Source: Diplonema papillatum
Taxonomy: Eukaryota > Euglenozoa > Diplonemea > Diplonemida > Diplonemidae
Assembly: GCA_030068145.1 (NCBI GenBank)
Contig: JAPJBO010000012.1
Location: 248,001-312,000, forward strand
Length of the DNA: 64,000 nt
Direction: 5' to 3'
Part shown: positions 51,501 through 62,500 of the stretch, one piece after another
Layout of the letters: each line of letters begins with the position of its first letter
How positions within the stretch are numbered: the first letter of the stretch is position 1
Notes under the pieces: generated by a model
What the model was told of the DNA's origin: nothing
What the model saw: the letters and a program-made list of their open reading frames with translations, nothing else
Databases searched by the model: none
Position numbers and translations under genes: made by a program

Positions 51501-54500
51501 TCCTTCCCGGTTGTCGATACGACTTGTTGCTGCAAGGTTGCGCTTTTCTGCGCGACGACCTGAACGCGGCCTTCGAACGTCGTCTGAGAGCCCGGTTGGT
51601 CTGTGCTGGGGCTTGGAGTCGTGGGCGGGACTTTGACACTGGTGCTGCGGCTTGCGATGCTGACGTGCTCAGTCCTCTCCTTGATCACGCTGGTGGAGAT
51701 TGTGGACGTCGTCGACCCGTGCGCGCCGGCGCTTGCGGAAAGAGCGCGCTGCCTGGCGACTTCGGACTGGAGCTCTTCTACCTTGCCCTTGAGCTCGATG
51801 TTCCTCTCGTGGAGAGCCTTGTTCTTCGTGTTCGATGTGTGGACGAGCCGTTGCCTGTCCGCCTTCAGCTTTTGAATCTCCGCCTGCAGCTTTTCGACGG
51901 TGTCTGCGTCGGCCGCGGGCGGGGCCGACGGCTTTTGCACGACTTTTGTCGTGGTTTCCTTCTCGGTCGACACGGTGACCGACACCTCCGTTTTGATCTC
52001 CCGCAGCAACCGGAGCACCTCCGGCTCCGTCGGTGCCGCGGCCGCCTGCTGGTACTTCGCTAGCTGTTGCTCCAGCACCGCGACCTTTTCGCCGGCGTGG
52101 GCGAGTTGGGTTTCTCCGGTGGGTGCCGGTCGGCTCGCCTTGGCCTCTTCCAGTTGTTTTGATAGGGATGCGACCCTCGCTTCGGCCTCCTCCAGTTTTC
52201 GCCGGAGCTCACTGTCCGCAGCTTGCGCGCGCGTGTGCTTGTGCACGGTGGTGGTTTCCTTCTCGGTTTTCACCGTCGAGACGAACACCTCCGTTTTGAT
52301 CTCCCGCAGCAATCGAATCGCTTCCTGTTCCGTTGGGGCGGAGGCTGCCTGCAGGTACTTGTCGAGTTGCTGCTCCAAGACTGTGATTTTCGCCTCGGCG
52401 TGCGCCGGTAGCTTCTCTCCGGTGGGAGTCGGCTGCGTCGGTTGCTTCGATAGGGATGCGAGCTTCGCCTCGGATTCCGCCAGTTTCTGGCGAAGCTCCC
52501 TTTCTGCCGCCGCTTCGCGCGGCGCGTGCTTGGGCGCGGCGGTGGTTTCCTTCGCGGTTTTCACCGTCGCGACGGACACCTCCGTTTTGATCTCCCGCAG
52601 CAACCGAACCGCTTCCTGCTCGGTCGGGGCGGAAGCTGCCTGCTGGTACTTGTCGAGTTGCTGCTGGTACTTGGCTAGTTGTTGCTCCAGCACCACGACC
52701 GTTTCGCCGGCGGGGGCGGGTTGCTTGTCTCCGGCGGGTGCCGGTCGGCTCGCCTTGGCCTCTTCCAGTTGTTTTGATAGGGACGCGACCCTCGCTTCGG
52801 ACTCCGCCAGTTTTCGCCGGAGCTCATCGTCCGCAGCTTGTGCGCGCGTGTGCTTGTGCACGGTGGTGGTTTCCTGCGCGGTTTTCGCCGTCGTGACGGA
52901 CACCTCCGTTTTGATCTCCCGCAGCAATCGAATCGCTTCCTGCTCCGTCGGGGCGGAAGCTGCCTGCTGGTACTGGTCGAGTTGCTGCTGCAAGACCGCG
53001 AAGCTTTCGCTGGCGGGTGCGAGCTCCCCCGTGGGGGTTGGTCGCGGCTTGCGGGTGGCTTGCTCCAGTTGCTTCGCCAGGGACGCGAGTTTTTCCTCGG
53101 ACGCCGCCAGCTTTTGGCGGAGCTCCGCTTCCGCCGCTTCGTTCGCGACCCTGTGCACGGTGGTGGTTTCCTTCACCGTCGTCACCGACACCTCCGTTTT
53201 GACCTCCCGCAGCAGACGAATCGCCTCCAGCTCCGTCGGGGCCGCAGCCGCCTGCTGGTACCTTGCCAGGCGCTGCTCGAGGGCCGCGAGCTTTTCTTGC
53301 TGCGCCTTCCGGCTCTTGATCGCGACCTTCATCTTCTCGTTGTGGTCGCCGAACAGCTTGTTTTTTTCGGCCCGCGCCGCGTCCGCGTCCTGCTGCGCTG
53401 CCTGCAGGCTTTTTTCGAGCCCGGACACACGGGATTTCAGGCCGTTTGCTTCTTCCGTTGAGCGTGTCCGCTCGTGGGTGAGCTGGGACTGGAGGGTCGC
53501 GGCGGTGGCGGCGGCGTCTGCGAGCTTGTGCTCGAGGGCCGCGCGCTCTGCGGTGAGTGATTTCTGGAGGTTCTGGACGGCGTCGTGGTGCTGCTTGCCG
53601 GCAGCCTCGGCGAGCACCAGCGAGCGCTGGCTGGCGTCGCGGGCCGACGTCGCGTCGGACAGCTTCGCGTTCTGCGCAGAAAGCTTCGCGGCCGCGTCGG
53701 CGAGGGCCTTTTGATGCTCGGCCTTGGCCCGCGCCGCCTCGTCGGCGGCCGCCTTCAGCTTGGCCTCGGATTCGGACGCCGCCACCTTCGCGGCGTTTTC
53801 GGCGCGCATGCTCTCCTTGGCCGCCGCCTTGCCGCTTTCCTCGAGGGCGGCGACCGCCGCGCGGAGGCGCTGCAGCTCCTTCTCGGCCGCGGCGCGCTTC
53901 TCGGCGTCGCCCTGCTTCTCCTTCGCCGCCTCGCGCTTTTCTTCCTCCAGCTTCGCGACCGCAGCTTTCGCTGCTTTCAGGTCGGCTGTGGCCTGCTTCA
54001 GCTCGATTTCCAGGCGGTCCACGTCGACGGCGTGCGACGCGTCGGCGGCCGCTTTCTGGCGCTGGAGCGCCTCGAGGGCGTCCGTTTGCTGCTTGGACGC
54101 AGCCTGCGCGGCTTGGCGGACGGCGGAGAGCTCGTCGGCCAGGCGCTGGCAGGTGCGGGTCGAGTCGTCGAGCGACCGGGCGAGGCTCTTCGCCTCGGCC
54201 GCGTGCTGCTTCTTCTCGGTCTCCCAGCGGTCCGCCAGCACGGCCTGGTCGGCTTCGATCTTCTTCTTCTCTTGCCCGATTTCGAGGAAGCGCTCCTGCG
54301 CCCGCTTCAGCTTCTCCCGGTGCTCTCGCTCCAAGTCCGCCCGTTCGGCCAGGAACGCTTCCTTCTCGGACTGTCGCGCCGCTTGCGCCGCCGCAAGGTC
54401 AGCAGCGGCCTGTGCGTTAGGTCGGGCGGGTGTTTGGACCGAAGAGATTTTTATCGGTGGGAGAAAAAGGATGCCCACGATGCGATTTGAAACTCCCGCC

Positions 54501-57500
54501 CGGAGGTTATAATGAGGGGACCGCGTGTGTTATCTCTTCCGGTCGGTTCGAGCAGGTGGGTCCCACCCACTTTTCGGTTTTTGGCACGTTTACACGCGGT
54601 TTGGCTGCACTCGGGTGTAGCTTGGGCACACTTTGTCTGTAATTCCAGCTCTTGAGGCTGGACTGCAACGTTCAACAATTTGCTCTCCATCATTGCTTAC
54701 GACTCAAAGTGCTGCCTCGCGCTTGTTACGAAGGGGGCTAGACGGGGAAATACTCGAGGAGGGGCTGCCTTGTGCTTACTTCGAAGGAGGCCAACTACAA
54801 AGTGGGTCTTTTTTGTTGAACGCTTACGCCCGCCACTGAACCCAGATTCACCTGTGTTTCGTGTGGGCTACAGCACATTTACCTCCTTTGATCTTTTGCA
54901 GCTGGCAGCCTCCTCAAGTATTTCCTACAAAGCAGGTGCTTCTACAAAAAAAGATAGGCGTGTGTTTGTTTGTACGTGCCGGGGGAGGATTAGCCTGCTA
55001 GTGGATGATAGTGAGTGAATATGCTCGTCAGGCTAATCTTCTCCCAAACACGCTGCTAGCGTTCTCTTCGCGTTTACAATGCATGGTTACTACGAAGAAC
55101 AATACATTTACGAAGAGTCTTTTCGTTGAACGCTTACGCCCGCCACTAAACCCAGTTTTACCTGTGCTGCTCCTCCTACGAGATTTCGGATCTGGCCGCC
55201 TCCTCAAGTATTTCCGTATTTCATACGCAAACAAAAAGCTTGAACAAACCTTTTCGAGCAGGGCCTTCTCCTTTTGCGCCAAGTCCGCGGCGTGCGCGTC
55301 GCGGAGCCCCCTTTCGGCGGCCGCGGCCCGCTCCTCGGCCTCGCGCGCGCGCCGGGCAGCCTGCGCCTTCTCCTCGACGAGTTCGGCGGCCAGGTTGTCG
55401 CGGTGGGCCGCCATCTGCGCCAGCGCCCGGTCCTTTGCGGCAAGCTGGTCGACGCTCGCGGCCGCAGCTTTGGCGGACTGTACCTCGTGCCGGCGCTGCT
55501 GCACGGCACGCTCCTTCGCAGCATCACGCAGCTGCTGATCGTGGCTCGCGGTCTCCTGGGCTAGCTTCCGCGCGGCAGCCGCGCTGTCTTCCGCGGCCCT
55601 GCGCTGCAGCTCGTCCTCCCGGCGCTTGTGCTCTGCAGCCACGTCGCGCAGGCGGCGCTCGAAAGCGGAGGTCCGCTCTGCCAGGAGAGCCTCGGCGCTC
55701 GCCAGCTTCGCGCGCAGCGCCTCGACCTCGCGCCGGTGCGCCTCGTCGGCGGCGGCGGCGGCGGCGGCTGCCCTCGCCCGCTCCGCGGCGGCTGCCGCTT
55801 CCAGCCGGGCTGCGTCCTCGCCGTGCGCCTTCTCAAGTGCTGCCAATGCCGCCTCGTGCGCCGCCGCCGTCCGCAGCGCTTCGGCGCGTTTTTCCTGGTG
55901 AGGGGGGTCTTAGTTGAAGACTGTGCTAAGGCAATGATATCTGTCTTGTGTACGCTTAGAGAAAAGAAGGGGACAGTCTTAGTTCGAAACTACATGTCTC
56001 ACGTGCTTGAAGCTAGCATCAAGTCTTCTTCAGAAAAGATGCTCAATCGGAATAGTAGGTCGTCCCCATGCATCCCATCCAGAGGATCTTTCAGTCAAGG
56101 ATGTGCTTTCTTCTTTTGCTGTTGGAGAAAGAAGAAGTCCGCAAACCTGCAGATCTTCGTTCGCGCGACTGAGTCGCTTGCGCACGCTTGCAAGCTGCTC
56201 GTCCGCGAGGTCGGCCATTTGTTTCTCCGTCGCCCGTCTGCTGGCTTCGATGCGCGCGTTGGCCGCGTCGGTGACGCGCTCGATGTCCCGCTGGTGAATT
56301 TCTTCCAAGTTGGCCAACTGCGTGCTCGACGCCTCGCGGACCTCGCGGATGGCGGCGTCCTTCGTCCGCAGCTCAGCGAGCAAGGCGGTCATCTCCTGCT
56401 TGAACTCGGACTGCTGCTCGAGGAGTTCACCTGCGTAGCCGTGGTCGGTCTCGCGCACTTCCATCTCCACCTTAAAGTCGACCGACGAGCGCACCTCTCG
56501 CACTTCCCGTTCCAGCTCGGCGACCCGAACTCTGTGTTCGTACTCTGCTTCGGCGGCCGCCGCGCGGACGGCCTGGATTTCAGCCTGGGTTTGCGACAAC
56601 TCTTGCTCGATCGCTTCCACCAGCTCGGCCGATTCATCGCGGACTGCAGCCATCGACTTGGCGTGGTCGGCCTCAGCGCCGTCGACCCGGCGACGCAGGT
56701 CATCGACGCTGCGGCGGAGGACGTCGTTTTCGGCGCTGTACTTCTCGAGGACGTCTTCGAGGGCGGAGACCTCGGCTTCGTGCTGTTCGGTGGTGGATTC
56801 GACGTACTGTGTGTGCTTCGCTTCGGCGGACCGTAGCCTCTCGGTGATCTCCTTGTGCTCAAGGTCGAGGGCCTTCGCCACCGCCTCGGCGGAGGCGCAG
56901 CGGGCTTTGTAGGCGTCGGCTTCGCCGGCGGTCTCGCGGGCGGCCGCGAGGTCTGCGTGGAGGGACTCGATGTCGTCGAGGGCGGCGGCGCACTCTTTCG
57001 CCTTCGTCTGCAGCTTCTGGGCGCCGGCGGTAATCGCCGCTTGCAGGTCGGCGACGAGGTCTTTTTGCTGGAGCAGCTCCGTTTCGAGCGCCGCGACGCG
57101 CGCCTTGCCGCCGTCGTGCGCCGCCGCGGACGAGAAGCGCGCGGCGGCGCGCACGTCGTCGTGCGCCTGCTGCAGCGACGCCCCGAGCTTCCTGCACTCG
57201 GCGCCGTAGCGGTCGGCAGCGAGCCAGAGCTGGTCCCGCTCCTTCTGCAGGGCCGCCGTCCGCGCGTGGGCCGCGCCGAGCGCCTGCCGTGCAGCCGCGT
57301 CGGCGTCCTGCAGCAGCTTCTTCTCCGATTCTTGCTTCTGCTCTTCGAGCTCGCCTTCCAGGCGGCGAATCCTGTCGCGCGTTAATTTTGTTTACGTGTT
57401 CTCCACGGCTGTATATGGCCTGCAGAGCTCTTCGTTGGGAACCCAAAAAAGTTGAGGTTTGCCGTTTTTGCACCGTGGATCGATGCGGCTTTGAGAGGGG

Positions 57501-58719
57501 TGTGGGTGTGCCGTGCGGCGGCGCAGCAGCTTCTTTCTCCGATTATTGCTTCTGCTCTTCGAGCTCGCAGGCGGCGAATCCTGTCGCGCGTTAATTTCTT
57601 TCCACGGCTGTACATGGGCTCTTAGTTGGAAACCCCAAAAAGTGAGGTTTGCGGTTTTTGCACCGTGGATCGATGGAGAGAGTGCGGTCTCACCCTGGGC
57701 TTGTGTTCAGCGCGAGCGCCAAGCCCTAAGGTGCGCCACGCTTCCGGCACTCGGCGCCGTAGCGGTCGGCCGCGAGCCAGAGCTAGTCCCGCTCCTTCTG
57801 CAGGGCCGCCGAGCGCCTGCTGTGCGGCCGCCGTCGGCGTCCTGCAGCAGCTTCTTCTCCGATTCTTGCCTTCCAGGCGGCGAATCCTGTACCGTTTTTT
57901 CCGCACGTGTTCTCGGCACGGCTGTACATGGCCTTCAAAGCTCTGGTGGGAAGCCCAAAAAAGTGAGGTTTGCCGTTTTTGCACCGTGGATCGATGCGGC
58001 CTGACTCTCCTTGGATGTGTCGTCTGCCGAAGCAGCCGGAGACAGCAGGCACAGGGGGCAGGTCTTGCTTTACTTTTTTCTTCTTCACGGAGACCCGCCC
58101 CCGACCCAATCACTGTCGAGAAAGGTTTGCGCCTATTGTGATGAGGTGGTTGACCAGGCCCCCACGAAGCCATATAATACACAACACGGCTACAACACGA
58201 GGATCCACCCCTGCTTAGGTGTGCAGTCAGCCATCAGGACATTGGCTGCTAAGCTCCTCCCGACCGGTCGATTTGCCACTTTTGTGGCCCTCTATTCGCC
58301 GGGTCCGCGTCGCATCAAGTACATGATGTTGGCGGTTGGGGGATCGGCGACGAGCGGTCAACAGTGTCGCCACGGGAAGGCCCCCCCACGACACCTGAAG
58401 AATGGATGCAAAAAATAGGAAAGGGAGTGAACGCCTACCAAGGTGGGGTATGAAACCTTGAGGGAGCACCCTGTGGGGGGAAAATCGTAGTTTCGTGTTC
58501 AGGCAGAATCTTGCCTCTCATGTGTGTTTGATGCTAGCATCAATTTGTTTTCTTTTCGCCTCCTAAGGCTGGAAATTGGACATACGTGTTTTTTAGCCGT
58601 TCGGGGCTGAAGCGTTCCTTTGCTTCCTCCGACTCCTTCTGCTTTCCCATCAGGCTTTCCATGATGGAGACCGCATAGTACCATCCCAGGCCGAGATCGT
58701 TGGCCCCATCCATCGACAT
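38424..58719 (-). CDS. Giant coiled-coil protein, 5 exons, predicted 5,844 residues
   Basis: Exon 1 (58719-58586) starts MSMDGANDLGLGWYYAVSIM and ends in a split codon before GTATGT. Exon 2 (57371-56147) continues IRRLEGELEEQKQES to GTTTGC. Exon 3 (55894-55250) opens EKRAEALRT and ends at GTTTGT. Exon 4 (54409-41117) is one uninterrupted 13.3-kb reading frame ending LQNLQ at GTTTGT. Exon 5 (40661-38424) begins DEAARKAARAE and ends SAKRRRTAQE-stop. All four junctions keep frame. Almost the whole chain is Ala/Lys/Glu/Gln-rich coiled coil: about five 100-residue repeats (residues ~1050-1490), about 59 repeats of 32 residues (~2310-4200), ten glutamines near 5475, and basic clusters SRKRPR (~1990) and AAKRRRR (~5500). 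Mass would be roughly 630 kDa. A filament, rootlet or nuclear-lamina role (compare trypanosome NUP-1 in size and style) is inference; no homologous domain is recognised. Confidence 0.8.
40803..40990 (+). repeat. R2 plus R3 in the last intron of the giant gene
   Basis: R2 (from CGCTTACGCCCACCACTAAA) runs to about 40915, followed by R3 (GACGATCAGTTTGG) near 40970. Intron 40662-41116 consists mostly of these. Confidence 0.7.
43810..49480 (-). repeat. 96-bp coding repeats (32-residue coiled-coil units)
   Basis: Units such as KKAKTDADTATKALKTAQDD followed by AAAAKKQAEDAQ recur about 59 times in frame within exon 4. Most are 32 residues (96 bp). Three adjacent units near 47400-47660 are 28 residues (84 bp) and nearly identical in DNA. 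32 residues equals three heptads plus one hendecad; 28 equals four heptads. Confidence 0.85.
51960..53260 (-). repeat. Five coding repeats of about 100 residues
   Basis: Each unit contains EQEAIRLLREIKTEVSVTT, a Thr/Val stretch (KETTTVHK), then a coiled coil (LRRKLAESEARVASLSKQLE) and a Pro/Thr linker. Units are similar in DNA and protein but not identical. They lie near the N-terminal side of exon 4. Confidence 0.8.
54815..55225 (+). repeat. Two R2 copies in intron 3 of the giant gene
   Basis: R2 at about 54815-54950 and again at 55125-55225, same orientation. Between them lies unrecognised sequence. The intron is 54410-55249. Confidence 0.7.
57361..58010 (-). repeat. Triplicated 3' splice site and exon-2 start of the giant gene
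   Basis: The exon start GATTCGCCGCCTGGAAGG after AG at 57373-57372 recurs after AG at 57582-57581 and 57888-57887. Each is preceded by the same intron tail (TGAGGTTTGCCGTTTTTGCA on the plus strand, then ACCGTGGATCGATG). The outermost copy also carries decayed exon sequence (57745-57890, homologous to 57190-57340). Both extra copies are out of frame with the gene. Confidence 0.8.
58470..58560 (+). repeat. Dispersed repeat R4
   Basis: Motif GTGTTTGATGCTAGCATCAA, shared with 885-940, 2765-2960, 55985-56045 and 60110-60210. It begins 26 bp inside intron 1 of the giant gene. Confidence 0.65.
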
Positions 58720-59595
58720 GGTGACGGGGGGTCAAGCCCCGCACGCGTAAGGGTTTGTTGTGCTCTTCGGCGGAGCAAAGATGAGACAAAGAAAAAAAGA
58801 AGAAACGGCGGGCGGGGATCCTGTCGTTGCAGAAGAAGTTGGGATATCACGACAAGGGGAAGTTGGCGTGGCGCCCCGGTTCCACTCCCTTTCCCGCGTG
58901 TTGATTTCAGTGGACTGGCCTTCCGTGAACCGAGCAAGAGCAGACATCCATGGGCTTGCCTTTGAATGCATAGCCACCACCTTTCCACTTTTCAACAAAT
59001 AGTAGAAGCAACATCGCATCGCTACAGCCACATTTCTTCTCGTAATTTGGGTTCTTGTTGCGTTTGCTTGACAGAGTGAACTGATGCCTCGTCCTGGCAT
59101 TGTGAAACGCCTCTCTCGGCGTTCAATTGACAAGAGGCTCTACCGACCCTCAGCCCTCGTTGCGTTTGTGGCGTCATTTGGTACGCTGATGAGTACCGCA
59201 CACTGTCACCCAGGGCTTTACGCCATCAGGAAGTTTTCCTGCAGACGCCTTGCCCGGTGCATCTTGAGGGGAGTACGGTGGGCACGTATTAGCAACAATG
59301 TCGGACCGACAAGCTATTGAAATGAAAACGCAGATCGGAGAGAGACAACGCGCAAGAGCTGCGGGCCAACTGCGGAAAGCCGTTTGCGGGAGCAATGGCT
59401 AACCGAGGAACCGAAGCAAGAAAGGGGAAAACACTGGAGGGGGCCTATACAAAGGGCAGTTTGGACACGGCTGGCAGCTTCTTCCGGACGCAAAAAAATT
59501 CAAGACGCTCGGTTTAACGCTGCGTGGATGTGACATCCCAGGAGGCCTGGAATGGCTGGAGACGCGTACGCGTTGGCCTTTATGAAAAGCCTAGT

Positions 59596-62500
59596 CTAGG
59601 GTCCTTCTTCTCGCGCGGCTGCCAACTGCTTCCGGACGCTCGCGAAAGATTGCAAGAAGTTCGGCTTCACTCCTGGAAAGCGCAGGCTGCCTTGCAGCCG
59701 ACTGAACGACTGGACGGCTGCCTCTTCTTCGATCAGGTTGCTGCATTCGGCGTCCACTCTGGAGGTCAGGCCTTCGCGTATTTCGGCGTTGAGCGTCGTT
59801 TGCTGGCGCAGGACCTCGTAACCGAGGAGAATGGCAAGTCGTACCTCGTCTGCGTGCAGCAGCCGTTGATGCCACGGCTGCTGTGGCCAGTCGAACGCTT
59901 CGAGCTTCTCGCGCCCGTCTTCTTGAGTGTTGCCCGTTTGGATCTCGATCTTCGCAGAGATGACGGCCTCCAACATCTTGTACTCCATCGTCGCTGCCGC
60001 AACGTCGGATTGCCAGTGTATCATGCTCAGCTGCGTGTAAAATGGTAGGTTCTAGCCCGGGGAATATCTTACATCCCAGTTTGGAATATAAGGGCACAAA
60101 TGTTGCTTGAACCGGGGGGGAAATCTTGGCTTAATGTTTCAGCGGTGCATCTGCCTCATGCATGCTTGATGCTAGCATCAGGTCTTCTTCGAAGAAAGTG
60201 TAAAATAAGAAAGGGAAAAGTCATAGATGGCCGGTTGATAACGTTATATAACGTTTTATAACGTTATAACGGTGATAACGTTATATAACGTTATATAACG
60301 TTATATAACGGTCGAAAACGCAAAATAACGGAAAAAATAACGCAAATAACGGTTTTTGGAATTTTTCCGATTTTGGCCATATTTCCAGATTTTTGTCATT
60401 TTTTCCTCATTTTGGTCCATTTCGGCCATTTTTTCCGATTTTGGCCATTTTTGCCAGATTTTGGTCAATCTTAGCCAATTTTTTCCGATTTTGCCGATTT
60501 TTTCAGGTTTTGGCCATTTTGCCGATTTTTTCCAGATTTCGGCAATCTTTGCCGATTTTTCCAGATTTCGGCCATTTTTGGCGATTTTTCAAGATTTTGG
60601 ACAATTTTGAGATTTTGGCCACTCTGGCCGATTTATCCAGATCAGTCAATTTCGGCCATTTTTTCCGATTTTTCAAATTTTCCGATTTTCCGATTTTTCC
60701 AGTTTTTGGTCAATTTCGGCCATTTTTGCCATTATTTCCAGATTTTGGCCATTTTTGCCAATATTTCCAGACTTTTGTCGATTTTTGGATCCCGGTCACA
60801 GAAACTGTTCGGAAACAAAACCTGGTCCGAAAATAATTCGTATTAACCGGTCCTCAGGGGTCTGTATAGCCCCTCCCCAGAGCTTTTTCTCTTGCATATT
60901 TCCTTGCGGACTTCCACCCAAGCGCGACAAACGCGATCCTTCCGGATTCACATGACTCTTTCACTGTGCGGTGTTGTTCTTGGGACGTGGATGTCTGCAG
61001 TTTTGGGTTTCCGGCGCGCGTCCCAGTCGGTGGCCCGTAACGGTCGTGGCAACCGCACAGTGTTCGGTAGCGTGTGTCACGAGCACGATCCGCCACTGGA
61101 GTCCAACTTGTCCAAGCTTGTCCACTCGGCAGACCGTTGCGTACTACGCCAGTCAGACAATGTCCCAGTACCAAATATGGGCATGATGAGGACGAGACAT
61201 GCAAAGTCGAGCAGTCACAGCTGGCGCTTCCCGTACACGCGCAGGTCGAGCTACCGGACAAAGGGAGAGCACGCGGCTGGCTTGTCCTGGGGAACAAAAA
61301 TGGCAACAGCAGTGCAAAGCAAGAGATGGTAATTAGAGTCAGAAGTTTACCACAACAACCCTCAAACAGGCAAAGGTGTAGCAATCAACCATCTGTGGGG
61401 TTCGGTATTTTGTTTTGGTGGCGAACCACTGCGATTGTGATCTGCGGTGTTGGGTACCAACGTTATTTTTCGACCAAAAATGGCAAATAACGGTTTTATA
61501 ACGGTCAATAACGGTTTTTCTGGATTTAGGGGGGGAAAATGTTTCTTGGGTTTGAAGAGCGCGTGGTGCTTGCACCACTGAGGCCAGGTTATTTAACCGC
61601 GGATTTAGTGAAGGATTGTTCAGGAAACGGTCGCGAGCGAAACCCGACCAGGTAACGACCATTTCACTGTCTTCTTTGTTTTGTGATGCGAACATCACGA
61701 GGTGCTGTCCGAAGACACCGCCCACGTGAGCACTGTTAAGCAGCGGTTGCCAGATACTCCCGTAGCACCTATTCACGGGTTTGCAGGGGTAAAAAGGAAG
61801 CCCGGGTTGGGGAGGGTGGTGGGTTTGGTGCGTAGTATTCTTCTTTTTTTGTTCTTTCTCGGTTCTGGTGGTGCTGCTCCTTCCTTCTCGTCCTGTGTTG
61901 GGTTACGACTTTTTTTGTTCTTTATCGGTTCTGAGCGTTTCCATATGCCTTTTCCTGCTTTGACATGCAGTCCCTTCCAAACTGTACCTCTCTTGGTGTT
62001 CGGGGGTTGGGCCGTATGGTAACGTCTCGGGAAACGAAGTTTCGGGGGGGGGGGGGGGGGGGGGGTAACAAATACTCCGGGAATAACGTTATATAACGTT
62101 ATATAACGGCCATCTATGGAAAAGGGTCGCAGGGAGTGTAAGACTCCGCAGGTAGGGTATGAAACCTGGCTTGACGGAGTCGTCTTTTTTATTATTTTTC
62201 GCCGCGTGTTGTGTGCCGCTCGTGAGCGCAGAGCGATCCAAAGCTAGAGCTTTCATCAGTGGGTCCTTTGGATTGGGGGATCGTTGTTATTAGTGCTGGT
62301 TTTGAGGGATAAGGAAAACTTCCGAAAAGGTAAAAAATATGCCTTCGCTCTTTCGCTTTCCTTTCAAAAACTGTTGCGTTGACGCATCCACACAGAGACC
62401 CCTGTTTTTCTTTTTTTTTGAGCAGGCCGAGTTCCAGGCCTCTCTTCAGGTTGTTCTTCTTCTTTTTCACCTGGTATGTCTTGAGTTAGGGATCTCCATG

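Larger units (their letters stand above)
60221..62117. mobile_element. 1.9-kb TIR element with 7-bp target duplication
   Basis: GGAAAAG occurs at 60214-60220 and 62118-62124. The ends CATAGATGGCCG and its complement are followed by arrays of ATAACGTTATATAACG on both sides. The element interrupts an R4 repeat, whose two halves are recognisable outside it. Inside are a TTTTGGCC-rich low-complexity tract and a full R1 copy. No transposase is recognised; weak ORFs at 60890-61490 are unassigned. Confidence 0.6.

Noticed and set aside
60356-60846. Phe/Ile-rich ORFs
   Set aside because: Translation of the TTTTGGCC low-complexity tract.
60892-61490. Possible second transposase relic (ARGWLV similar to 17695)
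   Set aside because: Only one short match; no ordered motifs.
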